A stretch of 19,076 nt of DNA from Pelagibacteraceae bacterium (GTDB lineage Bacteria > Pseudomonadota > Alphaproteobacteria > Pelagibacterales > Pelagibacteraceae). The position numbers and the translations under genes were made by a program. Shown here one piece after another: positions 7,476-14,701 of the stretch (the first letter of the stretch is position 1; the number at the start of each line of letters is the position of its first letter). The notes beneath the pieces were generated by a model that was not told the origin of the DNA, made no database searches, and worked only from the letters and a program-made list of their open reading frames with translations. Location: assembly GCA_008638025.1 (NCBI GenBank), contig VTPF01000005.1:1-19076 (forward strand), read 5' to 3'.

Positions 7476-8666
7476 TTAATTTTTAATTTCAAGTACTTTT
7501 AACCCAGGAAGTATTTTGCCTTCCAGCCATTCAAGAAAAGCACCTCCAGCTGTGGATATGTAAGTAAAATTTTTTTCTTTTTTAGATTTTTTAATAGCAG
7601 CAAAAGTATCGCCACCACCAGCTATAGAAATTAATTTTTTCTCTTGAGTAAGTTCCGCTATATTTAAAGAAATTTGGTTTGTACCTTTTGCGAAGCTATC
7701 TTTTTCAAAAAAACCTAGAGGACCATTCCAAAAAATAGTTCTGGATTGTTTAAGTACTAAAATTATTTGATTTGTAGTTTCTTGACCAATATCTAAAATC
7801 ATATCATCTTTTTCAACTTCATCTAAAGTTTTATTGATACCTTTTTCTTCAAAAGTTTTTGCAGTTACAACATCAGTTGGAAGTATTAATTTGCAATTAT
7901 TACTTTCTGCTTGTTGAAGAATGTTTTTAATAGTTGAGTTGATATTTTCTTCTATTTTTGATTGTCCAACTTCATAGTTATTATATTTTATGAAATTGTT
8001 AGCCATAGCGCCTCCTATTATCATAAAATCTATTTTAGGAAGCAGGTTATTAATTAAATCAATTTTAGTTGAAATTTTTGAACCACCTATGATGCAAGTA
8101 ATAGGCTTTTGTGTGTCTGAGACGATTGAGTTAAGTGCAACTAATTCTTCTTGAATAGTTTCTCCTGCATAAGAATCAACAAACTTAGTAATTCCATGGA
8201 TAGATGCGTGTTTTCTATGAGAGCATGAAAAAGCTTCATTGATATATATATCGCATAAACTCGCTAATGTTTTGGCAAATTCATCGCTGTCTTTTTCTTC
8301 ACCGATATCAAACCTTAAATTTTCTAATAAAAATATTTTTTTATTTTCCTTAATTCCTTCTTCAATATTTTTTTTAAAATCTTTCTCTATAAATGCAATT
8401 TCTGCTTCAATAATTTTTTCAGCTGCTATTTTAATGGGTGCCAATGAAAAACCTTCTTTACCTTTTACTTGAGGCCTGCCCAAATGAGAACAGAGTATTA
8501 CTATTGCGCCTCTTTTTATGAAGTTAATAATAATTTCTTTTACTTTAATTATTTTTGTTGCATCTGTAACTCCTTCGCTATTTCGAGGAACGTTAAAGTC
8601 AACACGAAGTAAAATTTTTGTATTTTTTATATTTTTATTTTTGTCTAATCTTCTTAATGACTGCAT
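7476..8666 (-). CDS. pgk: Phosphoglycerate kinase
   Basis: It interconverts 1,3-bisphosphoglycerate + ADP and 3-phosphoglycerate + ATP. The 396 residues contain RVDFNVPR (21-28), SHLGRP (60-65), LLENLRF, the GGSKISTK block, WNGPLGFFE and the C-terminal IAGGGDT and STAGGAFLE nucleotide-binding segments. Length is standard. One oddity is at residue 38: a lysine (codon AAA) occupies the place of the N-domain arginine that binds 3-phosphoglycerate and is considered catalytic (the R of the usual D-x-R-I segment). The spacing to SHLGRP is exactly that of E. coli PGK, so this is not an alignment slip. The gene lies nine bases after gap and 19 before fba, and the start ATG is the only good one. Confidence 0.96.
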   Translation of the reverse strand: MQSLRRLDKNKNIKNTKILLRVDFNVPRNSEGVTDATKIIKVKEIIINFIKRGAIVILCSHLGRPQVKGKEGFSLAPIKIAAEKIIEAEIAFIEKDFKKNIEEGIKENKKIFLLENLRFDIGEEKDSDEFAKTLASLCDIYINEAFSCSHRKHASIHGITKFVDSYAGETIQEELVALNSIVSDTQKPITCIIGGSKISTKIDLINNLLPKIDFMIIGGAMANNFIKYNNYEVGQSKIEENINSTIKNILQQAESNNCKLILPTDVVTAKTFEEKGINKTLDEVEKDDMILDIGQETTNQIILVLKQSRTIFWNGPLGFFEKDSFAKGTNQISLNIAELTQEKKLISIAGGGDTFAAIKKSKKEKNFTYISTAGGAFLEWLEGKILPGLKVLEIKN

Positions 8667-8675
8667 TTGGATGAG

Positions 8676-9674
8676 CTATTTTTTTAAAAATAAAGCAAGA
8701 TCCACCATTCTATTAGAGAATCCCCACTCATTATCATACCAAGAAAAAACTGTAGCAATTTTTTCATCAACCACTTTGGTCAATAAAGTGTCTACTATGG
8801 AAGACCTTGGATCATGATTAAAATCTGATGAAACGAGAGGCTGCTCACTTACTCCGAGGATATTCTTAAGATATGTTTTGCTTGCTTTTTCTAAGGCTAC
8901 ATTGATTAATTTTTCGTTCATTTTCTTTTTGGCAGTAAAAGACAGCTGAACCAATGACACATTGGGTGTGGGAACTCTAATAGAAATTCCATCTACTTTA
9001 TTTTTTAAGTTGGGCAAAATTAATCCCAAGGATGTTGCTGCTCCTGTGCTTGTGGGAACCATTGAATTGGGAGCGCTGCGGGCTCTTCTTAAATCTTTAT
9101 GAGAATTATCTAATAATCTTTGATCTGAAGTGTAAGAATGGATGGTGGTCATGTAGCCTCTTTCAATAGAAAAGTTTTTATCTATGACATAAGCCAAAGG
9201 AGCTAGACAATTGGTGGTACAAGATGCAACAGAAATAATTGTATCTTTAGAAGTTATATTTTTATGATTTACTCCATAAACAATTGTTTTGTCTGCATTC
9301 TTGCAAGGAGCGGAGACCAGTACTTTTTTTGCTCCAGCTAATAGATGCTTGCTAGAAAGTTCCTTAGAATTAAATTTTCCAGTACATTCAAAGACAATAT
9401 CAATTCCTAATTTTTTCCAAGGAAGATTTTCAGGGTCATTTTCATGAAAACATAAAATCTTTTGGTTTTTTATTTTAATGCTACTCTTATCAAATTGGAC
9501 TTTTGTATTTAGGGTGCCATGGATAGTATCTCTTTCTAGTAAAAAAGCGCTAATTCCTGTGTCTGCTCTATTATTTATGGCAACTACTTGAATTGATTTT
9601 GTATTATTTTCTATAATTGAACGAAGAACCATTCTTCCAATTCTTCCAAATCCATTAATGGCCACTTTAATCAT
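8676..9674 (-). CDS. gap: Glyceraldehyde-3-phosphate dehydrogenase with NADP-like cofactor residues
   Basis: The 332-residue protein has the Rossmann motif INGFGRIGR (6-14). The catalytic SCTTNC (C152) is present with its partner histidine 179, together with the STGAA loop and the WYDNEWGFSNRM C-terminal motif. It oxidises or forms glyceraldehyde-3-phosphate. Two cofactor-site positions differ from ordinary NAD-dependent GAPDH. The aspartate after the second strand (D32 in Bacillus numbering) is asparagine 35, followed by arginine. The usual L-P pair before HKDLRRAR is N190-S191; a serine there is characteristic of NADP-using chloroplast GAPDH. This suggests NADP or dual use, by inference. 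The ATG overlaps the tkt stop by one base (TAATG), so translation is probably coupled. pgk follows after nine bases. Confidence 0.94.
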   Translation of the reverse strand: MIKVAINGFGRIGRMVLRSIIENNTKSIQVVAINNRADTGISAFLLERDTIHGTLNTKVQFDKSSIKIKNQKILCFHENDPENLPWKKLGIDIVFECTGKFNSKELSSKHLLAGAKKVLVSAPCKNADKTIVYGVNHKNITSKDTIISVASCTTNCLAPLAYVIDKNFSIERGYMTTIHSYTSDQRLLDNSHKDLRRARSAPNSMVPTSTGAATSLGLILPNLKNKVDGISIRVPTPNVSLVQLSFTAKKKMNEKLINVALEKASKTYLKNILGVSEQPLVSSDFNHDPRSSIVDTLLTKVVDEKIATVFSWYDNEWGFSNRMVDLALFLKK

Positions 9675-11635
9675 TATTTACCTAAAATTTCTTTTGCTTG
9701 TTTAATTACATTATTACTAGTTAATTTGAAATGTTCATATACTTTTTTATAAGGAGCGCTTTTACCAAAGCTATCAATCCCTAATTCTTTTCCTAAATTT
9801 CCAGTATATTTTTTCCATCCAAAGGTTGAACCAGCTTCGATAGAAATTTTTGCATTAGTTTCATTGAGAATCTTATTTTTATAAGATTCATTTTGAATAT
9901 TAAATAGTTCTTGGCATGGCATGGAAATGACTTTGCAGAAAATATTTTGTTTTGAAAGTTCCTGGGCAGATTGAATAGCCAGTTCAACTTCAGAGCCAGT
10001 AGCAATAATGGTGAGGTTGATACTCTCTTTTGTTCTAAGAACTTCATAGGCACCAAATGCACATTTATTTTCTTTGCTATGTTCTGTTCTGACAGGATTT
10101 AAGTTTTGTCTAGTTAAAGACAAAATACTAGGAGTTTGTTTTTGTTGAATTGCTAATTCCCAGCATTCAATGGTTTCAACTGTATCGGCTGGTCTAAATA
10201 CATTTAGGTTAGGTATAGATCTTAAGCCTGCAAGCTGTTCTATTGGTTGGTGAGTGGGGCCATCTTCACCTAAACCTATTGAGTCATGTGTCATTACGTA
10301 AATCACTCTTTGTTTCATTAAGGCAGATAATCTAATAGAGGGTTTGCAGTAATCGCTGAATATTAAAAAAGTTCCTCCATAAGGAATGAGACTTCCATGT
10401 AAAGCAATCCCATTCATAATGGCACACATTGCATGTTCTCTTACTCCGTAATGAATATAACTTCCTGAAAAGTTACCAGGTTTAATAATTTTTTGACTTT
10501 TGGTTTTAGTATTATTGGATCCAGCTAAATCAGCAGAACCACCAATTAATTCTGGTACTTTTTCAGTTAATAAATTTAAAATGTCTTCTGAGGATTTTCT
10601 AGTAGCTGTTGGCGTGGGATTATTAATAGCCTTGGCTTTTGCATCTAAAAAAATATTATTAAATAATTGGGAAGAGTTGTCATAAAGTTTATTTTTTTTA
10701 TTATTTACTTTTTTCTTCCATTTTTCTTGTTCTTTATTTCCTTTACTTCCTATTTGTCTCCACGCATGTAGAATTTCCTCAGGTATTTCGAACGGTGCAA
10801 AATTCCATTTTAGTTTTTTTCGAACTAAATTTATTTCATCTTCTCCAAGAGGACTTCCGTGAGCAGAAGATTTTCCTGATTTATTTGGAGAGCCAAATCC
10901 AATAATAGTTTTGCAAGAAATTACTGTAGGTTTTTTTGCTTTTTGAGTTTTTTTTATTGCATTATAAATTTGTTTTTCATCATGACCATTAATTTCAATA
11001 TAATCCCATCCATAAGACTCAAATCTTTTTTTATAATTATCAGAGACAGTTAAATTGGTAGGCCCATCAATAGAAATGGAATTATTATCAAAAAACATTA
11101 TTAAGTTTTTAAGTTTTAAATGTCCTGCCAAACTAAGAGCTTCATGACTAATTCCTTCCATCAAACAGCCATCTCCTGCTACCACATAGGTTTTGTGATC
11201 ATAAATATTTTTTCCAAATTTTGCTTTTAAGATTTCTTCTGCTATGGAAAAACCAACTGCATTCGCCACTCCCTGTCCTAATGGACCAGTAGTTGTTTCA
11301 ATACCAGTTCCTTTTTCATATTCTGGGTGACCAGCACATATGCTTTCTAATTGCCTAAAATTTTTTATATCCTTTAGAGAAACACTTTTGTAACCCGTCA
11401 GATATAAAAGAGAGTAAAGTAGCATAGAGCCATGCCCCGCAGATAAAACGAATCGATCTCGATTGATCCAATCAGGATCATTAGGATTAAATTTTAAAAA
11501 GTATTTAAAAAGAACTGTGCATACATCAGCCATACCCATGGGCATGCCAGGGTGACCAGAGTTAGCTTTTTGTACGGCATCTATGGATAAAAAACGAATT
11601 GCATTTGCCAAATATGAGTGAGTAACTTTTTTCAT
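9674..11635 (-). CDS. tkt: Transketolase
   Basis: This thiamine-diphosphate enzyme transfers two-carbon units between sugar phosphates in the pentose phosphate pathway. The 653 residues show the canonical order. The N-terminal NSGHPGMPMG substrate/TPP histidine block comes first, then SAGHGSMLLY, TTGPLGQG and the TPP-Mg motif GDGCLMEG with FDNNSISIDG after it. SSAHGSPLG, the catalytic glutamate in HYGVREHAM, and THDSIGLGEDGPTHQP follow. All key residues are visible. It is the first gene of the minus-strand run and a weak AGG lies about eight bases upstream of the ATG. It overlaps gap by one base, so tkt-gap-pgk-fba form the carbon core of the operon. Confidence 0.97.
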   Translation of the reverse strand: MKKVTHSYLANAIRFLSIDAVQKANSGHPGMPMGMADVCTVLFKYFLKFNPNDPDWINRDRFVLSAGHGSMLLYSLLYLTGYKSVSLKDIKNFRQLESICAGHPEYEKGTGIETTTGPLGQGVANAVGFSIAEEILKAKFGKNIYDHKTYVVAGDGCLMEGISHEALSLAGHLKLKNLIMFFDNNSISIDGPTNLTVSDNYKKRFESYGWDYIEINGHDEKQIYNAIKKTQKAKKPTVISCKTIIGFGSPNKSGKSSAHGSPLGEDEINLVRKKLKWNFAPFEIPEEILHAWRQIGSKGNKEQEKWKKKVNNKKNKLYDNSSQLFNNIFLDAKAKAINNPTPTATRKSSEDILNLLTEKVPELIGGSADLAGSNNTKTKSQKIIKPGNFSGSYIHYGVREHAMCAIMNGIALHGSLIPYGGTFLIFSDYCKPSIRLSALMKQRVIYVMTHDSIGLGEDGPTHQPIEQLAGLRSIPNLNVFRPADTVETIECWELAIQQKQTPSILSLTRQNLNPVRTEHSKENKCAFGAYEVLRTKESINLTIIATGSEVELAIQSAQELSKQNIFCKVISMPCQELFNIQNESYKNKILNETNAKISIEAGSTFGWKKYTGNLGKELGIDSFGKSAPYKKVYEHFKLTSNNVIKQAKEILGK

Positions 11636-11718
11636 TAAAACCTGTTTAGACTTTGCTTCTCGAAATTAATAATACTTTGTTATATATATAAAAAGATAAA
11701 TAAATAAATATTAGAACT
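11636..11718. promoter_or_regulatory. Divergent promoter region between tkt and the zauP-zapA operon
   Basis: These 83 bases separate the only divergent gene pair in the window, so promoters for both long gene runs should lie here. The stretch is very AT-rich, with a TA-repeat around 11682-11690 and TAAA-type repeats after it, which could serve as -10 elements in either direction. I cannot choose a convincing -35/-10 pair for either strand, and no palindromic operator stands out. The assignment rests on gene orientation. Confidence 0.5.
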
Positions 11719-12159
11719 ATGAATAAACTAAAAGAAAAAGAAGAACACCTCTTTAGTTCATTGTCTAAACTAGATTCAATTACTGATTTAGTTCATAATT
11801 CAAAAAAAAAGATTGTAGATCTTGAACAATTAAAAATAGATCTTGAAGGAGAAAAAACCGATCTTCGTTTAAAGTTATCCACACTGGAAAATGAAAATGC
11901 AACTTTAAAGGAAAACTTACAAAGTCTTCATGATAAAGTGAACTTAGAAGACAACACTTCATTAAGTTTAAGGTCTAGAATAGAAGAAATTGAGCAAGAA
12001 AATAAAAAATTAAAAAAAGAAATTTCTGAAATGGAGCAGGAGTTGGAAATATCAAGATATAAACTTGCAGAAGCAGAAGAAAAAAAGAAATCAGTTGTAA
12101 AAAAAATAGATGAACTCAGCCAAGAAACTGATGCAATGATAGACGGTCAAGAATGGTAA
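11719..12159 (+). CDS. zauP: ZauP-like coiled-coil protein encoded upstream of zapA
   Basis: The 146-residue protein is almost entirely coiled coil. Heptad-like leucine/isoleucine spacing with E/K/N/Q elsewhere runs from about residue 5 to 138, with no signal peptide or membrane segment. Its stop overlaps the zapA start by seven bases, so the two are translationally linked. In Caulobacter a coiled-coil protein encoded just upstream of zapA (ZauP) binds ZapA and focuses the Z-ring. Position and architecture match, but coiled coils are poor evidence of homology, so the name is by synteny. It is the first gene of the plus-strand run, and no Shine-Dalgarno sequence is seen before its ATG. Confidence 0.65.
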   Translation: MNKLKEKEEHLFSSLSKLDSITDLVHNSKKKIVDLEQLKIDLEGEKTDLRLKLSTLENENATLKENLQSLHDKVNLEDNTSLSLRSRIEEIEQENKKLKKEISEMEQELEISRYKLAEAEEKKKSVVKKIDELSQETDAMIDGQEW

Positions 12160-12581
12160 ATGTAAACGTTCGATTTAACGGTAGAGATTATTTATTAGCC
12201 TGTGAAGATGGTCAGGAGAACGAATTAGAAAAACTTACGGATGAATTAAATAAAAAGTACGAACAATTAAAATCAGATCTTGGAAATTTAGGTGAAGGAA
12301 AGTTGTTGTTAATTACTGCGATTCAAATTGTAGATGAAGTATATACTCTCAAAGCATCGCTTCAAAAACTAAAACAGCACAATAAGGAATTAGAAACTAA
12401 ATTCAAAGAAATTAAGGATTTATCTATACAATATAAAAATGATCGAGATCGAGAAGTAAGAAATTTAAATGAAGAACTTGCAAACTTAAAAGTAATGATT
12501 GCTCAAAATGAAAATAGTTATTCAGAAGTTTTAACCAAAGTAAGCAATTCAATAAATAACTTTTTATCCAAAGCTAATTAG
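12153..12581 (+). CDS. zapA: Cell division protein ZapA
   Basis: ZapA crosslinks FtsZ protofilaments. The N-terminal part (VNVRFNGRDYLLACEDGQE, then an ELNKKYEQL helix and LLITAIQIVDEVY) is the typical ZapA globular domain (residues 1-65). It is followed by a long C-terminal coiled coil (about 66-135) for dimer/tetramer formation. At 142 residues it is longer than the about 109-residue E. coli protein because of an extended coiled coil. The ATG lies inside the end of the upstream coiled-coil gene (seven-base overlap). The next gene starts five bases after the stop, so there is no room for the 6S RNA that often follows zapA in other proteobacteria. Confidence 0.9.
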   Translation: MVNVNVRFNGRDYLLACEDGQENELEKLTDELNKKYEQLKSDLGNLGEGKLLLITAIQIVDEVYTLKASLQKLKQHNKELETKFKEIKDLSIQYKNDRDREVRNLNEELANLKVMIAQNENSYSEVLTKVSNSINNFLSKAN

Positions 12582-12586
12582 CTTTA

Positions 12587-13132
12587 ATGAAGCCTCAACT
12601 AAGAAAAAAGTTTATCAATTTAAGAAAAAAAAAATATTTTGAGCTTAATTTGGAACAGGTAAATTCAATTAGTTCCTTTTTGTCAAAAATAATTAAGCAA
12701 TTTAAAATTAAAATAATAGGAGGTTATTATCCAATTAATTTTGAAATCAATATTCTTCCCATTTTAGAACTTTTAAAAAAACAATGCTCGGTAGCTTTGC
12801 CAACGGTTTTGCAAAATAATAAAATGGATTTTAGGATTTGGAATGAGCACGATCCTTTATTTGTTAATAAGTTTGGAATTTTAGAGCCTTCTAAAAAAAA
12901 TAAAAAAGTTATTCCACAGCTATTCTTAACCCCCTTACTTGCATTTGATCAAAAATTGAATCGATTAGGTTATGGAAGAGGTTATTATGATAGATATTTA
13001 ATAAAGAATAAAAAATTTTTAACCTTTGGAGTTGCTTTCTCCTTTCAGCAAATTAAAACAGTTCCTGTTGACAAAAATGATGTTCCCTTAAAGGGCATTA
13101 TAACCGAACAGGATAACTGGATGCAAAAATGA
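12587..13132 (+). CDS. fau: 5-formyltetrahydrofolate cyclo-ligase
   Basis: It converts 5-formyl-THF to 5,10-methenyl-THF with ATP, returning a storage folate to the one-carbon pool. The 181-residue protein has the family pattern: a basic N-terminal helix (KPQLRKKFINLRKKK), VALPTV (69-74), FGILEPS (96-102) and the ATP/phosphate-binding signature RLGYGRGYYDRYL (126-138). Length is normal. It starts five bases after zapA, the widely conserved zapA-ygfA neighbourhood. Its TGA stop overlaps the next ATG (ATGA). Confidence 0.93.
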   Translation: MKPQLRKKFINLRKKKYFELNLEQVNSISSFLSKIIKQFKIKIIGGYYPINFEINILPILELLKKQCSVALPTVLQNNKMDFRIWNEHDPLFVNKFGILEPSKKNKKVIPQLFLTPLLAFDQKLNRLGYGRGYYDRYLIKNKKFLTFGVAFSFQQIKTVPVDKNDVPLKGIITEQDNWMQK

Positions 13133-13938
13133 ATTTTTTATTTTTAGGCGATATCATGGGAAGAGCGGGAAGAAATATTGTGGTGGAGAAGCTTCCAGAA
13201 ATAATAAAAAAATATCAAATTAATTTTGTCATTGCGAATGGTGAAAATTCTGCAGGAGGTTACGGAATTACCGAGGCAATTTGTGAAGATCTTTTTGCAG
13301 TTGGTGTAGATGTTATTACTTCTGGAAATCATATTTGGGATCAAAAAGAAACTATGGATTTTATTGCTAAAGAAAAAAGATTATTGAGACCATGGAATTA
13401 TGGCGAAGGAACTCCTGGAAGCGGATTTGAGATTTATGAGAAAAATAATTTTAAAATTGGTGTTATTAATTTGATGGGGAATGTGTACATGAAGAAAAAT
13501 ACAGATTCAGTCTTTCCTTTTATTGAGAATAAAATGAGACAAATCAAATTAAAAAAAGATCTTGATTTTCTTTTGGTGGATATTCATGCGGAAATTACTA
13601 GTGAAAAACAAGCAATGGGTTATTTTTTAGATGGAAGAGCTACCTTGGTCATTGGAACTCATACCCATACCCCAACATTAGATTTTAGAATTTTAGAACA
13701 TGGAACGGCGTATCAGACCGATGCTGGAATGTGTGGAGATTATAACTCCATTATAGGAATGGATAGCGATGTGGCTCTTAAGCGCTTTTTTACTCAAGAA
13801 AGAACTGAAAGATTAACCCCTGCTAGTGGAGAGGCCACTATTTCAGGGGTAAGAGTAGTTGGAGATATTAATACAGGTCTAGCTAAAGAGATAGAACCTA
13901 TTATTATTGGTGGTCGTTTAACAAAAAAATTTATTTAA
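13129..13938 (+). CDS. YmdB-type metallophosphoesterase (TIGR00282 family)
   Basis: The 269-residue protein carries every metal ligand of the YmdB phosphoesterases at nearly the Bacillus spacing. These are D8 in FLGDIMGR, E39-N40 in NGENSAGG, N67-H68 in GNHIWDQ, H153 in DIHAE, and H178/H180 in GTHTHTPT, followed by TDAGMCGDYNSIIG. Members hydrolyse 2',3'-cyclic nucleotides and influence RNA turnover and developmental switches in Firmicutes; the role in alphaproteobacteria is not established to my knowledge. It is coupled to the folate gene by ATGA and lies 13 bases before yebC. The family call is strong; the physiological substrate is open. Confidence 0.9.
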   Translation: MNFLFLGDIMGRAGRNIVVEKLPEIIKKYQINFVIANGENSAGGYGITEAICEDLFAVGVDVITSGNHIWDQKETMDFIAKEKRLLRPWNYGEGTPGSGFEIYEKNNFKIGVINLMGNVYMKKNTDSVFPFIENKMRQIKLKKDLDFLLVDIHAEITSEKQAMGYFLDGRATLVIGTHTHTPTLDFRILEHGTAYQTDAGMCGDYNSIIGMDSDVALKRFFTQERTERLTPASGEATISGVRVVGDINTGLAKEIEPIIIGGRLTKKFI

Positions 13939-13951
13939 CATAACAAACATT

Positions 13952-14701
13952 ATGGCAGGTCATTCGCATTGGGCGGGTATTAAGCACAAAAAGGGAAAAG
14001 CAGATAAGCAACGCTCTAAACTATTTTCAAAACTCAGTAGAGAAATAACTGTTTCAGCAAAATTAGGACTTCCTGAGGTTGATTTTAATCCTAGATTAAG
14101 ATCAGCAGTTCAAGCTGCAAGAGAAGCTAATATGCCGAAAGATAATATTGTAAGAGCCATTAAAAAGGCACAAGGACCAAGCGAAGATTCGAATTATGAA
14201 AAAAGTCAGTATGAAGGTTTTGGTCCAGGAGGAGTGGCTTTTATCATAGAAGCTTTAACAGATAATAAAAATAGAACCGTGACTAATTTAAGATCTTTGT
14301 TTGAAAAAAATGGGTGTTCTCTGGGAGTGGAAGGATCAGTTTCATATCAATTTGATGAGGTTGGACAAATAAAAGTGAAAAAAGAATTAATCTCAGAAGA
14401 AGAAATTTTTTCTCAATCTATTGAAGCGGGCGCGGAAGACTGTATTAGTGGAGAGCAGTATCATGAGGTTTTTTGTAAAAAAGAAAATTTTAATGATGTG
14501 AGGACATCTATTGAGTCTAAAATAAAAGATTTAAGTTTTGCAGGAATTATTTGGAAAGCAAAAAATTTAGTACCTGTTAACAAAGAAACATTTGAAAAAA
14601 TAATTGATTTTATTGATTTGCTTGAAGATGATGAGGATGTTCAGAATGTTTATACTAATTTTGATGTGGACGAAAAAATTATAAAGGAGATGCAGTCGTG
14701 A
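13952..14701 (+). CDS. yebC: YebC/PmpR family protein
   Basis: A 249-residue member of the YebC family (transcriptional regulator or, as shown for some members, a translation factor that helps ribosomes at proline-rich sequences). The N-terminal MAGHSHWAGIKHKKGKADK and SKLFSKLSREI segments, then NMPKDNIVRAIKKA (about residues 59-72) and the YEGFGPGGVAFIIEALTDN strand (88-106), are diagnostic. Length is typical. Conserved neighbours in many proteobacteria are ruvCAB; here a RuvC-like gene follows with a GTGA overlap. The last codons contain a strong Shine-Dalgarno sequence serving that next gene. Confidence 0.95.
   Translation: MAGHSHWAGIKHKKGKADKQRSKLFSKLSREITVSAKLGLPEVDFNPRLRSAVQAAREANMPKDNIVRAIKKAQGPSEDSNYEKSQYEGFGPGGVAFIIEALTDNKNRTVTNLRSLFEKNGCSLGVEGSVSYQFDEVGQIKVKKELISEEEIFSQSIEAGAEDCISGEQYHEVFCKKENFNDVRTSIESKIKDLSFAGIIWKAKNLVPVNKETFEKIIDFIDLLEDDEDVQNVYTNFDVDEKIIKEMQS
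14684..14689 (+). promoter_or_regulatory. Shine-Dalgarno for the RuvC-like gene
   Basis: AAGGAG lies eight bases before the GTG at 14698, inside the end of yebC. It supports the GTG as the true start and is one of the few clear Shine-Dalgarno sequences in the window. Confidence 0.7.

Noticed and set aside
11680..11712. TA-rich and TAAA-like short repeats as a functional repeat or origin element
   Set aside because: The stretch is short and expected in such AT-rich intergenic DNA; no DnaA-box cluster or long repeat is present.
12582..12586. 6S RNA gene downstream of zapA
   Set aside because: This position holds ssrS in many proteobacteria, but only five bases separate zapA and the cyclo-ligase gene here.
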